A stretch of 51,523 nt of DNA, taken from assembly GCF_013213835.1 (NCBI RefSeq), contig NZ_JABSSU010000014.1, positions 1 through 51,523 of the forward strand, read 5' to 3'. Each line of letters opens with the position of its first letter. Position 1 is the stretch's first letter. Under the pieces are notes generated by a model. It searched no databases. It was not told the origin of the DNA and saw only the letters and a program-made list of their open reading frames with translations. The DNA is from Winogradskyella sp. (GTDB lineage Bacteria > Bacteroidota > Bacteroidia > Flavobacteriales > Flavobacteriaceae). The translations under genes and the position numbers were made by a program. This document shows positions 18,315-27,321 of the stretch, in pieces.

Positions 18315-19492
18315 AAAAGAAATTAGTCATAGCATATAGTGGTGGTTTAGACACATCTTATTGTGCTGTTAGCTTGACAAAAGCAGGTTATGATGTACAT
18401 GCGGTAAGCGTAAATACAGGTGGTTTTTCTGAGGAAGAAATTAAAACTATAGAGTCTAATGCCTATAAAATGGGCGTTTCAACATATAAGAATATTGATG
18501 CTGTAGCTACATTTTACAATAAAGTTGTGAAGTATTTAATATTTGGAAACGTGTTAAAGAATAATACTTATCCGCTTTCAGTAAGTGCAGAGCGAATTGT
18601 ACAGGCTATTGAAATTATTGAATATGCTAAGAATATCGATGCTAAATACATTGCTCACGGAAGCACTGGCGCAGGAAATGACCAAGTAAGATTTGATATG
18701 ATTTTTCAAATACTTGCACCAGAAATTCAAATAATTACACCAATAAGAGATAATAAATTATCAAGACAAGAAGAAATCGCCTATTTAAAAGAAAATGGTA
18801 TTGATTTAAACTGGGAAAAAGCGAAGTATTCCATTAATAAAGGACTTTGGGGAACTAGTGTTGGTGGCGATGAAACTTTAACTTCTGATAAACCTTTACC
18901 AGAAGAAGCTTATCCGTCAAAATTGCAAGAGACAACATCTCAAAAGGTAAAATTAACGTTTTCAAAAGGTGAGTTAGTAGCTTTGAATGGTAAAGAAAAT
19001 GCACCAGAAAAGAATATAGAGTTACTTAATGACATTGCGTCTAAATATGCTATTGGTAGAGATATTCATGTTGGTGATACTATCGTTGGTATAAAAGGCA
19101 GAGTTGGTTTTGAAGCTTCTGCTGCTTTAATTACAATAAAAGCTCACCATTTATTAGAAAAGCACACCTTAACAAAGTGGCAATTACAACATAAAGATTA
19201 TATGTCTAATTTTTACGGAATGCACCTTCACGAAGGTCAATATTTAGATCCAGTTATGAGGGATATTGAAGCATTTTTAGAAAGTAGCCAAGCATGTGTC
19301 TCGGGTGACATTATTATAACGCTTAAACCATATCATTTTTCATTAGATGGAATTATTTCAGAACATGACCTTATGAAGGCTAAGTATGGTAGCTATGGTG
19401 AAATGAATAAGGCTTGGACAGCTGATGAAGCCAAAGGATTTATTAAGATTCTCGGTAATCAGAACAAAATACATCAACAAGTAAATAATTAA
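18311..19492 (+). CDS. argG: Argininosuccinate synthase
   Basis: 393 residues. The PP-loop ATP-pyrophosphatase motif AYSGGLDTS is at 8-16 and GSTGAGNDQVRF binds citrulline/aspartate. The enzyme joins citrulline and aspartate using ATP, the penultimate arginine step, in the cytoplasm. Length is typical of the family. Its start overlaps the GNAT gene by 4 nt and argC begins 2 nt after its stop. Confidence 0.95.
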   Translation: MKKKLVIAYSGGLDTSYCAVSLTKAGYDVHAVSVNTGGFSEEEIKTIESNAYKMGVSTYKNIDAVATFYNKVVKYLIFGNVLKNNTYPLSVSAERIVQAIEIIEYAKNIDAKYIAHGSTGAGNDQVRFDMIFQILAPEIQIITPIRDNKLSRQEEIAYLKENGIDLNWEKAKYSINKGLWGTSVGGDETLTSDKPLPEEAYPSKLQETTSQKVKLTFSKGELVALNGKENAPEKNIELLNDIASKYAIGRDIHVGDTIVGIKGRVGFEASAALITIKAHHLLEKHTLTKWQLQHKDYMSNFYGMHLHEGQYLDPVMRDIEAFLESSQACVSGDIIITLKPYHFSLDGIISEHDLMKAKYGSYGEMNKAWTADEAKGFIKILGNQNKIHQQVNN

Positions 19493-19494
19493 TT

Positions 19495-20472
19495 ATGATA
19501 CAAGCAGGAATCATAGGTGGTGCCGGTTATACCGCTGGCGAATTAATCAGACTATTGCTCAATCATGATGCTGTAGAAATCAATTTCGTGTATAGTACGT
19601 CTAACGCAGGTAATGCTTTAAGTGCTGTGCATCAGGATTTAATAGGAACAACGAATCTGAAATTTTCAGATACGATTAATTCAAATGTAGATGTGTTGTT
19701 TTTATGTTTAGGCCATGGCAATTCTCAATCATTTTTAGAAAAGTACTCATTTTCAAAGCATACTAAAATTATTGATTTAAGTAATGAATTTAGATTGAAG
19801 AATGAAAGTGTTTTTAAAAATAAAAACTTCATATATGGTTTGCCAGAATTACAAAAGGCGCATATAAAACAATCAAGTTATATAGCTAATCCAGGTTGCT
19901 TTGCAACAGCATTACAATTAGCAGTTTTACCATTAGCAGCGAATGGATTGTTAAAAGACGATGTGCACATTAATGCTGTAACTGGTGCAACTGGTGCTGG
20001 AACATCATTGTCTAAAACAACTCATTATTCTTGGAGAGACAATAATTTTTCGTATTACAAACCATTTACACATCAGCATTTGGGAGAAATTAATCAAACC
20101 GTGAATCAATTACAGAGTACATTCAATAATGAGATTCATTTTATGCCAAATAGAGGAAATTTTTCAAGAGGGATTTTTGCAACTGTTTATACCAAATTTG
20201 ATGATGATTTAGACACAGCAAAAACGATTTACAGAACGTTTTATGAAGACGCACCATTTACAGTGCTTTCAGATGACGCCATTCATTTAAAACAAGTGGT
20301 TAATACAAACAAGTGCATTTTACATCTGCACAAACACAATAATACCTTGTTAATTACAGGCATTATAGATAATTTATTAAAAGGTGCTTCAGGACAAGCA
20401 GTACAGAATATGAATTTAATGTTTGGACTAAAAGAAACAACAGGATTACAACTTAAGGCAACATATTTTTAA
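19495..20472 (+). CDS. argC: N-acetyl(succinyl)-gamma-glutamyl-phosphate reductase
   Basis: 325 residues. The Rossmann motif GIIGGAGYTAGEL is at the N-terminus and the catalytic cysteine is Cys135 in NPGCFATA. NADPH-dependent reduction of the acyl-glutamyl phosphate to the semialdehyde. It begins 2 nt after argG. A 63-nt gap with a short hairpin separates it from proC. Confidence 0.95.
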   Translation: MIQAGIIGGAGYTAGELIRLLLNHDAVEINFVYSTSNAGNALSAVHQDLIGTTNLKFSDTINSNVDVLFLCLGHGNSQSFLEKYSFSKHTKIIDLSNEFRLKNESVFKNKNFIYGLPELQKAHIKQSSYIANPGCFATALQLAVLPLAANGLLKDDVHINAVTGATGAGTSLSKTTHYSWRDNNFSYYKPFTHQHLGEINQTVNQLQSTFNNEIHFMPNRGNFSRGIFATVYTKFDDDLDTAKTIYRTFYEDAPFTVLSDDAIHLKQVVNTNKCILHLHKHNNTLLITGIIDNLLKGASGQAVQNMNLMFGLKETTGLQLKATYF

Positions 20473-20483
20473 AAAGGTTGTCG

Positions 20484-20501
20484 TTCCTGCGAAAGCAGGA
20501 A
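20484..20501 (+). repeat. REP-like hairpin with GAAA tetraloop between argC and proC
   Basis: TTCCTGC-GAAA-GCAGGAA forms a perfect 7-bp stem closed by a GNRA tetraloop. Two further relatives occur in the same operon: a half copy near 21385 and a mutated copy at 25403-25422. No T-run follows, so a stability element or dispersed repeat is more likely than a terminator. Confidence 0.65.
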
Positions 20502-20535
20502 TCTTACATAAGAATGATATAAAAGACGATAAAAA

Positions 20536-21336
20536 ATGAAAATCGCAATAATAGGAACAGGAAATTTAGGGAAATCAATAGCAAAAGGATTAATAACTAC
20601 TGATGCCATAACAAGTCTGTATTTAACGAAACGTAAACTTAGTTCACTTTCAGATTTTGAAGGTTATAACAATGTGTTTCCAACTTCAGATAATGTAGAA
20701 GCTGTTAAAAATTCAGATGTCATCATTTTTGCAGTTCAACCAGCTCATTTTGAAAATATCCTGAATGATATTAAGTCAGTATTGACCGAAAAGCATGTGT
20801 TGATTTCAACAATTACCGGTTATTCATTAGCTAAAATGGAAGCATCTGTTGGAGCCGACCAATTTATCATTAGAGCTATGCCAAATACTGCAATAGCAGT
20901 TGGTAAGTCTATGACTTGTATTTGCTGTAATCATAAAGGACAGGAACGCGTAAAGATTGCTGAGGCGATTTTCAATAGATTAGGAACTTCATTAGTTATA
21001 CAAGAAAACCTTATGCAAGCAGCAACCGTAGTTTGTGCTAGTGGTGTTGCATTTTGGATGCGATTGATTAGAGCAACGACACAAGCAGCCATTCAGTTAG
21101 GGTTTGAAGCCAATGAAGCACAAGAATTAGCAATGCATACCTGTGAAGGAGCAGCCAATTTATTAATTACAACTGGCAATCATCCAGAGCAGGAAATAGA
21201 CAAAGTAACAACACCAAAAGGTTGTACGATTGAAGGCTTAAATGAGATGGAACATAAAGGATTAAGTTCTTCTTTAATACAAGGGATGATTGTGTCTTTT
21301 CAAAAAATTAATACAATAAAAACTGACCAGCTTTAG
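20536..21336 (+). CDS. proC: Pyrroline-5-carboxylate reductase
   Basis: 266 residues. The NAD(P)-binding motif IIGTGNLGKSIAKGL is at the N-terminus. MPNTAIAVGKSM and the C-terminal PKGCTIEGL segment are ProC signatures. It makes proline from pyrroline-5-carboxylate in the cytoplasm. Its position inside the arginine operon links the two glutamate-derived pathways through a shared semialdehyde chemistry. Confidence 0.93.
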   Translation: MKIAIIGTGNLGKSIAKGLITTDAITSLYLTKRKLSSLSDFEGYNNVFPTSDNVEAVKNSDVIIFAVQPAHFENILNDIKSVLTEKHVLISTITGYSLAKMEASVGADQFIIRAMPNTAIAVGKSMTCICCNHKGQERVKIAEAIFNRLGTSLVIQENLMQAATVVCASGVAFWMRLIRATTQAAIQLGFEANEAQELAMHTCEGAANLLITTGNHPEQEIDKVTTPKGCTIEGLNEMEHKGLSSSLIQGMIVSFQKINTIKTDQL

Positions 21337-21367
21337 CAAAAAAGGGAAATCAAGAATTAGGAGGCAA

Positions 21368-21390
21368 GACAGCTTTACGCTGTCATTCCT
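21368..21390 (+). repeat. Hairpin plus half REP-like copy between proC and argD
   Basis: GACAGC (21368-21373) pairs with GCTGTC (21379-21384) over a 5-nt loop, immediately followed by TCATTCCTGC, the left arm of the REP-like unit seen at 20484. The right arm is missing. Confidence 0.5.
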
Positions 21391-21442
21391 GCAAAGTTAT
21401 AAGTCTCATCAAGCAAGTTTATAGCTTTAGATTAAAAGAATT

Positions 21443-22573
21443 ATGAAACTATTCAACGTATATCCATTATTTGATGTTACACCTGTAAAGGCAAAAGACC
21501 TTTATGTATATGACGACAAAGGCACAGAATATCTAGACCTTTATGGTGGACATGCTGTGATTTCTATTGGGCATTCGCATCCAGAATATGTAAAAAGTGT
21601 CAGTGAGCAATTGAGACAGTTAGGATTCTATAGCAATTCTATTCAAAATCCTTTACAAGTTGAGTTGACTGAAAAATTAGGAGTGCTTTCAGGTTGTAAA
21701 GATTACCAATTATTTTTGTGTAATTCTGGTGCTGAGGCAAATGAGAATGCGTTAAAGTTAGCTTCGTTTCAAACAAAAAAACATAAAGTCTTAGCATTTA
21801 AAAATGGGTTTCATGGTCGTACTTCTGCTGCAGTAGCAACCACTGATAATCATAAAATCGTAGCACCAATTAATGCGCAGCAAGATGTTGTGTTTGTGGA
21901 ATTTGGTGATATAAAAGCTACTAAAGAGGCTTTTAAAATACATGAGTTTTGTGCGGTAATTATTGAAACCATTCAAGGTATTGGTGGTTTAGATGAAACA
22001 TCAGCCCAATTCTATAAAGAGTTAAAGACACTTTGTACTGAGCATAATACGCTTTATATCGCAGATGAAATTCAATGTGGATTTGGGAGAACAGGTGATT
22101 TTTTTGCTTTTCAAAAACATGGTATTGAGCCAGATATTATTTCAATGGCAAAAGGTATGGGCAATGGTTTTCCGGTTGGCGGTATTTTAATTCATCCTAA
22201 TATTGAAGGGTCTTTCGGGTTGTTAGGAACCACATTTGGTGGTAATCATTTGGCGTGTGCTGCAACGCTTTCTGTGTTAAAAGTTATCGAAGAAGAACAA
22301 TTATTGATTAATGCCAAAATAATGGCAACTTATTTTAAAGAGAAAGCAAAAGAGATTCCTGAAATTAAAACCATAAAAGGCAGAGGATTAATGCTTGGGT
22401 TAGAATTTGAAAATCCTATTGCTCAACTCAGGAAAAATTTAATTTTTAAACATCATGTTTTTACTGGTAGTTCTAAAAACCCAAACCTTTTAAGAATATT
22501 ACCACCATTAACCATTCAAAAGAAACACATTGATGCCTTTTTTGAAGCACTAAAAACCGAATTAAAGAGCTAA
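21443..22573 (+). CDS. argD: Acetylornithine/succinylornithine aminotransferase
   Basis: 376 residues, PLP fold-type I, class III aminotransferase. The PLP lysine lies in SMAKGMGNGFPVGG (about residue 237), with ADEIQCGFGRTG before it and NSGAEANENALKLA near 95. It moves an amino group from glutamate to the acyl-glutamate semialdehyde. Its stop overlaps the nominal upstream extension of the carbamoyltransferase. The true start of that gene is 47 nt on. Confidence 0.94.
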   Translation: MKLFNVYPLFDVTPVKAKDLYVYDDKGTEYLDLYGGHAVISIGHSHPEYVKSVSEQLRQLGFYSNSIQNPLQVELTEKLGVLSGCKDYQLFLCNSGAEANENALKLASFQTKKHKVLAFKNGFHGRTSAAVATTDNHKIVAPINAQQDVVFVEFGDIKATKEAFKIHEFCAVIIETIQGIGGLDETSAQFYKELKTLCTEHNTLYIADEIQCGFGRTGDFFAFQKHGIEPDIISMAKGMGNGFPVGGILIHPNIEGSFGLLGTTFGGNHLACAATLSVLKVIEEEQLLINAKIMATYFKEKAKEIPEIKTIKGRGLMLGLEFENPIAQLRKNLIFKHHVFTGSSKNPNLLRILPPLTIQKKHIDAFFEALKTELKS

Positions 22574-22582
22574 TGCAGTGTC

Positions 22583-22604
22583 ACGTTGATCGAAGTCGAA
22601 ACGT
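22583..22604 (+). repeat. Short flavobacterial-type palindromic repeat before argF'
   Basis: ACGTTgatcgaagtcgAAACGT has complementary ends and the GATCGAAGTCGA core familiar from dispersed intergenic repeats in Flavobacteriia. It occupies the small argD-argF' gap and argues that translation of the carbamoyltransferase starts after it, at 22621. Confidence 0.45.
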
Positions 22605-22620
22605 TTCAAATCTAAGAATA

Positions 22621-23556
22621 ATGAAAAACTACACAGACATAAATGATTTATCTAATGTTGAAGATATTGTTCTTGAGGCTATCAATTTGAAACAAAGTCC
22701 ATATCAATTTGCAACCTTAGGTAAGCATAAAACCTTGGTGATGTTGTTTTTTAATTCGAGTTTAAGAACACGATTAAGCACTGAAAAAGCTGCAAAGCAG
22801 CTTGGTATGGACGTCATGATTTTAAATATAAAAGATTCATGGAATTTAGAGTTTGAAGATGGTAGCGTAATGAATCTTAATACAACAGAGCATATAAAAG
22901 AAGCTGCTCAAGTCATATCGCAATATGCAGATATTATTGCAATAAGAGCATTTCCAACGTTAGCAGATAAACAAAAGGATGAGTCAGAATATATTTTAGG
23001 TAGTTTTAAAAAGTATGCTTCAGTTCCTGTGATAAGTATGGAAAGTGCCATGGCGCATCCGCTACAAGCTTTAGCAGATGCTATAACAATTGAAGAATTA
23101 AAGACTAAGGATAAACCAAAAGTTGTGTTGTCTTGGGCGCCACATCCAAAAGCATTGCCGCAAGCTGTAACCAATTCGTTTGTAAAAATGATGCAACGAT
23201 ACAATGTTAATTTAATAATTACGCATCCAAAAGGTTATGAATTAGATGATAAAATTACTGGTAAAACCAAGATTGAGTATAATCAAGAAGTAGCTTTAAA
23301 AGATGCTGATTTTGTTTATGTTAAAAACTGGAGTAGTTATTCAGAATATGGTAAAATATTGAGTCATGATACCAATTGGATGATGACAAAAGAGAAATTG
23401 GGCTTAGCGAAATTTATGCATTGCTTACCTGTAAGACGAAATGTTGTGGTTGAAGATAAAGTATTGGATAGTGATCAGTCTGTAGTGATACAGCAGGCTA
23501 CTAACAGAACATTTGCAGCACAGGTAGTATTAAAAAAGATATTAGAGAATTTATAA
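22621..23556 (+). CDS. argF': N-acetylornithine (or N-succinylornithine) carbamoyltransferase
   Basis: 311 residues from the ATG at 22621 (MKNYTDINDL). An upstream in-frame ATG at 22573 would translate a palindromic repeat and is less likely. The carbamoyl-phosphate motif SSLRTR is at 46-51. MAHPLQALAD and MHCLPVRRN are carbamoyltransferase signatures. The EHIKEAAQ region and VRRN loop place it with the acyl-ornithine enzymes (ArgF') known from Bacteroides and Xanthomonas rather than ordinary OTCase. I cannot decide acetyl versus succinyl from sequence. Confidence 0.88.
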   Translation: MKNYTDINDLSNVEDIVLEAINLKQSPYQFATLGKHKTLVMLFFNSSLRTRLSTEKAAKQLGMDVMILNIKDSWNLEFEDGSVMNLNTTEHIKEAAQVISQYADIIAIRAFPTLADKQKDESEYILGSFKKYASVPVISMESAMAHPLQALADAITIEELKTKDKPKVVLSWAPHPKALPQAVTNSFVKMMQRYNVNLIITHPKGYELDDKITGKTKIEYNQEVALKDADFVYVKNWSSYSEYGKILSHDTNWMMTKEKLGLAKFMHCLPVRRNVVVEDKVLDSDQSVVIQQATNRTFAAQVVLKKILENL

Positions 23557-24332
23557 TGAAAACACTAAAGGTCATAAAAATAGGTGGAAATATCATTGAC
23601 AATGATAGAGTGTTAAGTATGTTTCTTAAAGTCTTTACTGAGTTAAAAGGTCCGAAAATATTAGTTCATGGCGGCGGAAAATTTGCAACGAGATTAGCTG
23701 AAAAAATGAATATACCTATAAGCATGGTTGAAGGTAGACGTATAACAGACGCCGCTACTTTAGAGATTATAACTATGGTTTATGCAGGTAAGATTAATAA
23801 ATCTATTGTAGCTCAACTTCAAAAGTATCAATGTAATGCTATTGGTTTTACTGGTGCAGACGGAAATACTATTGTCTCTCATAAACGCATTGTAAAAACG
23901 ATTGATTATGGCTTTGTTGGTGATATTGATGCAGTAAATACCACAGTAATTTCTGCTTTAATTGAAGCCGAAGTAACACCAGTATTTTGTGCTATTACTC
24001 ATAATGAAAAAGGACAATTACTTAATACAAATGCAGATACTATTGCTTCAGAACTTGCCATTGCATTATCGAATGATTATAATGTAGAGTTGTATTATTG
24101 TTTTGAAAAAAAAGGGGTTTTAAGAGATGTTGAAGATGATAACTCTGTCATTGAGTTAATTGATTCAGAATACTATGAAAAGCTTAAATTAGAACATATT
24201 ATCTATGAAGGTATGATTCCGAAGTTAGATAATTGTTTTCATGCCATAAATGCTAACGTTAAGAAGGTGTGTATAGGAAAAGTAGAAATGCTATTTCAAC
24301 AGAACTCTAGGTACACCACAATTCAAAAATGA
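23556..24332 (+). CDS. argB: Acetylglutamate kinase
   Basis: 258 residues of the amino acid kinase family. KIGGNIID at the N-terminus and HGGGKFA near 39-45 bind ATP and the acyl-glutamate. It phosphorylates the gamma-carboxylate. The start overlaps the argF' stop by 1 nt and the stop overlaps argE by 4 nt, so translation is coupled. The N-terminal helix of arginine-sensitive hexameric kinases is absent, which suggests a non-hexameric form (inference). Confidence 0.93.
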   Translation: MKTLKVIKIGGNIIDNDRVLSMFLKVFTELKGPKILVHGGGKFATRLAEKMNIPISMVEGRRITDAATLEIITMVYAGKINKSIVAQLQKYQCNAIGFTGADGNTIVSHKRIVKTIDYGFVGDIDAVNTTVISALIEAEVTPVFCAITHNEKGQLLNTNADTIASELAIALSNDYNVELYYCFEKKGVLRDVEDDNSVIELIDSEYYEKLKLEHIIYEGMIPKLDNCFHAINANVKKVCIGKVEMLFQQNSRYTTIQK

Positions 24333-25396
24333 TGAAGAAAAAAGAACTAACAAATAAAGCATTAGAACTTCTCAAATCTCTCATTGAGACACCTTCATTT
24401 TCTTCAGAAGAAGGCAATACAGCATTGTTAATTGAGGATTGGTTTAAATTATTTAAGATTGATTATAAACGCACAAAAAATAACGTCTGGGCTATCAACA
24501 GATATTTTGAAGAAGGCAAACCAACGTTACTACTCAACTCGCATCACGATACGGTAAAACCGAACAAAGGTTATACTAAAGACCCATTTAAAGCAATTAT
24601 TGAAGATGATAAATTATATGGTTTAGGTAGTAACGATGCAGGTGGATGTTTGGTTTCTTTATTAGCGACATTTGCCTATTTCTATGACAAGAAAAAGTTA
24701 GAATACAATCTTGTTATCGTCGCTTCTGCTGAAGAAGAGAGTAGTGGACCAAATGGTGTTAATAGTATGCTGTCTATAATTCCGAAAGTAGATGTAGCCA
24801 TTGTTGGTGAACCAACGTTAATGAATTTAGCTATTGCCGAAAAAGGACTCGTGGTTTTTGATGCCAAAGTTAAAGGGACGCCAAGTCATGCAGCACATCC
24901 AAATAACGACAATGCCATTTACAATACAATTGAAGTGTTGCAGTGGTTTAATAGCTATCAGTTTGAAAAAAAGTCACCAGTATTAGGCGATGTAAAAATG
25001 ACTGTAACTCAAATAAATGCCGGAAAGCAACACAACGCAGTTCCGGCTGAGGTAGATTTGGTGATTGATGTACGTGTAAATGATAAATACAGTAATGAAG
25101 AAATTGCACAAATCTTAGAAAAGAAGTCACCATGTACGAGTATAGAACCAAGAAGTCTTCATCTAAATTCGTCTTCTATTCCGATTAATCACGAATTAGT
25201 TCAAGCAGGCATTGAATTAGGTAGAGAAACATATGGGTCACCAACGTTGTCAGACCAAGCAGCTTTGTCTTGTCCATCATTAAAACTTGGACCTGGTGAT
25301 AGCACAAGGTCTCATACCGCAGATGAGTTTATTTATGTTGCAGAGATTGAAGAAGGAATAGACATTTATATAGAATTGTTAAAGAAGATATTGTAA
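24329..25396 (+). CDS. argE: M20-family acetylornithine/acylcitrulline deacetylase
   Basis: 355 residues. The M20 metallopeptidase motifs are present: NSHHDTV supplies the first metal His and Asp, and SAEEES supplies the catalytic Glu pair. GEPT and the dimerisation lid with GTPSHAAHPNN follow. In the ArgF' pathway this enzyme removes the acyl group from acyl-citrulline. It overlaps argB by 4 nt. A 96-nt gap with a hairpin separates it from argH. Confidence 0.92.
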   Translation: MMKKKELTNKALELLKSLIETPSFSSEEGNTALLIEDWFKLFKIDYKRTKNNVWAINRYFEEGKPTLLLNSHHDTVKPNKGYTKDPFKAIIEDDKLYGLGSNDAGGCLVSLLATFAYFYDKKKLEYNLVIVASAEEESSGPNGVNSMLSIIPKVDVAIVGEPTLMNLAIAEKGLVVFDAKVKGTPSHAAHPNNDNAIYNTIEVLQWFNSYQFEKKSPVLGDVKMTVTQINAGKQHNAVPAEVDLVIDVRVNDKYSNEEIAQILEKKSPCTSIEPRSLHLNSSSIPINHELVQAGIELGRETYGSPTLSDQAALSCPSLKLGPGDSTRSHTADEFIYVAEIEEGIDIYIELLKKIL

Positions 25397-25402
25397 TATG
25401 TT

Positions 25403-25422
25403 ATTCCTGCGAAAGTTGGAAT
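25403..25422 (+). repeat. Mutated REP-like hairpin between argE and argH
   Basis: ATTCCTGC-GAAA-GTTGGAAT pairs over 8 positions with one T-T mismatch and one G-T wobble. It is recognisably the same unit as the perfect hairpin at 20484-20501, including the GAAA loop. Confidence 0.55.
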
Positions 25423-25492
25423 CTCAAAACACAAATGAAATAGTAAAAAGTAGATTTCTGTCTTTGCACAAATAACAAAATAATAGTAAGAA

Positions 25493-26767
25493 ATGAAACT
25501 TTGGGATAAAGGGTTTTCGATAGATAAAAAAATTGAAGAATTTACAGTTGGTAACGACAGGCAAATTGATTTGCATATTGCTAAATATGATGTACAAGCA
25601 TCTACGGCACATGCAAAAATGTTGCAAAGTATTGGTATTATTTCTGAGCAAGAATTAGAACTACTTCTTGAAGGGCTAAAACAATTAGAAACTCAGATTA
25701 AAACTGGAAGCTTTGTTATTGATGCTCAGTTTGAAGATGTCCATTCCAAGATTGAGTATGAACTCACAAAGAATTATGGCGAAATTGGTAAAAAGATTCA
25801 CACAGCGCGTAGCAGAAATGACCAAGTTTTAGTGGCTTTACAACTCTATTATAAGCAGAATTTAATAGAGGTAAAATCAAAGGTTCAAACTTTATTCAAT
25901 ACCCTTTTAACTTTAGCAGAGAATCATAAAGAAGTTTTAATGCCGGGCTATACGCATCTGCAAGTAGCGATGCCTTCATCTTTTGGATTGTGGTTTTCGG
26001 CATATGCTGAGGTGTTGATTGACGATGTTTATGTTCTAAATGCTGTGCAAAAAATTGTAGACCAAAATCCGTTAGGTTCTGCTGCAGGTTATGGCAGTTC
26101 ATTTCCTATTGATAGAGAGTTTACAACTAGAGAATTAGATTTTCAAACTTTAAAATATAATGTTGTTGCAGCACAATTAAGTAGAGGGAAAAGTGAAAGA
26201 GCAGTCTCAAGTGCATTGGGTAGTTTGGCAAATACAATATCGAGATTTGCTATGGATATCTGTCTGTATAACAGTCAAAATTTCGCTTTTATTTCGTTTC
26301 CAGACCAATTAACAACTGGCAGTAGTATAATGCCGCATAAGAAGAATCCTGATGTCTTTGAACTCATTAGAGGAAAATGTAATAAGATTCAATCATTACA
26401 TTCTGAGATGTTATTACTCACTAATAATTTACCAAGTGGTTACCATAGAGATTTTCAATTATTAAAAGAAAACGTGATTAATGCTTTTGAAAGCATCAAG
26501 GATGTTTTAGATATTTTTGATTATGCTATTCAGAAAATAAAGGTGAAACAGTTTGACATTAAGGATAAGAAATATCAATATCTTTTTACAGTTGATAACA
26601 TCAATAATCTTGTTGTTGAGGGCAAATCGTTTAGAGAAGCTTATCAAGATATTGGTGCTAAAGTAAACGATGGTTCATACGAACCCGATACATCAAAAAA
26701 ACATACACATACTGGAAGTATCCATAATCTTGCCTTAGAAAGTATCAGAGCTAAGTTTCCAAAGTAA
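25493..26767 (+). CDS. argH: Argininosuccinate lyase
   Basis: 424 residues of the fumarase/aspartase superfamily. The signature GSSIMPHKKNPD lies near 275-286, and HTARSRNDQV and the GYTHLQ region supply substrate-binding residues. It splits argininosuccinate to arginine and fumarate, the last step. It is the last gene of the operon. The next gene starts 31 nt later with its own promoter-like element. Confidence 0.95.
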   Translation: MKLWDKGFSIDKKIEEFTVGNDRQIDLHIAKYDVQASTAHAKMLQSIGIISEQELELLLEGLKQLETQIKTGSFVIDAQFEDVHSKIEYELTKNYGEIGKKIHTARSRNDQVLVALQLYYKQNLIEVKSKVQTLFNTLLTLAENHKEVLMPGYTHLQVAMPSSFGLWFSAYAEVLIDDVYVLNAVQKIVDQNPLGSAAGYGSSFPIDREFTTRELDFQTLKYNVVAAQLSRGKSERAVSSALGSLANTISRFAMDICLYNSQNFAFISFPDQLTTGSSIMPHKKNPDVFELIRGKCNKIQSLHSEMLLLTNNLPSGYHRDFQLLKENVINAFESIKDVLDIFDYAIQKIKVKQFDIKDKKYQYLFTVDNINNLVVEGKSFREAYQDIGAKVNDGSYEPDTSKKHTHTGSIHNLALESIRAKFPK

Positions 26768-26786
26768 CTGTTTATTCAGAATATAG

Positions 26787-26794
26787 TAATTTTG
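26787..26794 (+). promoter_or_regulatory. Candidate -7 element for the Rrf2 gene
   Basis: TAATTTTG matches the Bacteroidota -7 consensus TAnnTTTG exactly. It ends 5 nt before the ATG at 26799, so a transcript from it would be essentially leaderless. No good TTTG lies 19-20 nt upstream, so confidence is low. Confidence 0.3.
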
Positions 26795-26798
26795 TAAT

Positions 26799-27218
26799 AT
26801 GCTTTCAAAAAAGACAAAATATGGTATTAAAGCCTTGACTTATCTTGCTAAACAAGATTGTAAAACACCTGTGCGTATTTCTACCATTTCTGAAAGTGAA
26901 AATATATCATTAAAGTTTTTAGAAAGTATCTTACTAACACTGCGGAAGAATGGATTTTTAGGATCTAAGAAAGGTCATGGAGGTGGCTACTATTTGCTTA
27001 GAGAGCCACATGATATTAAGATGACTGAAATTATGCGAATCCTTGAAGGTCCTATAGCAATGGTTCCTTGTGTAAGTCTTAATTTTTATGAGCCATGTAG
27101 TGATTGCCCAGATGAGGATCTTTGCGCTGTACATAATCTCATGATTAAAGTAAGAGATAATACTCTCGAAATCTTCAGAAATACAACATTGGCCGATTTA
27201 GCTGGAAATAAGTCATAA
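26799..27218 (+). CDS. Rrf2-family transcriptional regulator
   Basis: 139 residues. A winged-helix N-terminus (MLSKKTKYGIKALTYLA) and the KGHGGGYYL wing are Rrf2 hallmarks. Four cysteines (91, 100, 103, 109) lie in the region where IscR/RsrR-type members hold an Fe-S cluster. It probably senses redox or sulfur status. It sits directly upstream of cysH, as is common for assimilatory sulfate genes in Flavobacteriia, and likely regulates it. Confidence 0.9.
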   Translation: MLSKKTKYGIKALTYLAKQDCKTPVRISTISESENISLKFLESILLTLRKNGFLGSKKGHGGGYYLLREPHDIKMTEIMRILEGPIAMVPCVSLNFYEPCSDCPDEDLCAVHNLMIKVRDNTLEIFRNTTLADLAGNKS

Positions 27219-27239
27219 CAAGATCAATTTCACGAATAG

Positions 27240-27270
27240 TTGCATAAGAAAATTAATATGTTTATGTTTG
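27240..27270 (+). promoter_or_regulatory. Bacteroidota-type promoter for cysH
   Basis: TTG at 27240-27242, a 20-nt spacer and a perfect TATGTTTG at 27263-27270 fit the TTTG/TTG-N19-21-TAnnTTTG consensus of the Bacteroidota housekeeping sigma factor. Transcription would begin near 27277, downstream of the first possible TTG codon at 27268. That decides the cysH start in favour of a later codon. Confidence 0.55.
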
Positions 27271-27321
27271 TTACCCTATAAAGTCGATAGGATAAAAGGA
27301 ATATATCAAAAAACGAACAAT

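Noticed and set aside
22573..22620. argF' starting at ATG 22573
   Set aside because: The extension would translate an intergenic palindromic repeat, and no family member has it.
20473..25492. CRISPR array
   Set aside because: The repeated hairpins are lone units in different gaps, without regularly spaced repeats.
27268..27321. cysH starting at TTG 27268
   Set aside because: The codon overlaps the last bases of a TATGTTTG promoter element, so it could not be in the transcript's translated part.
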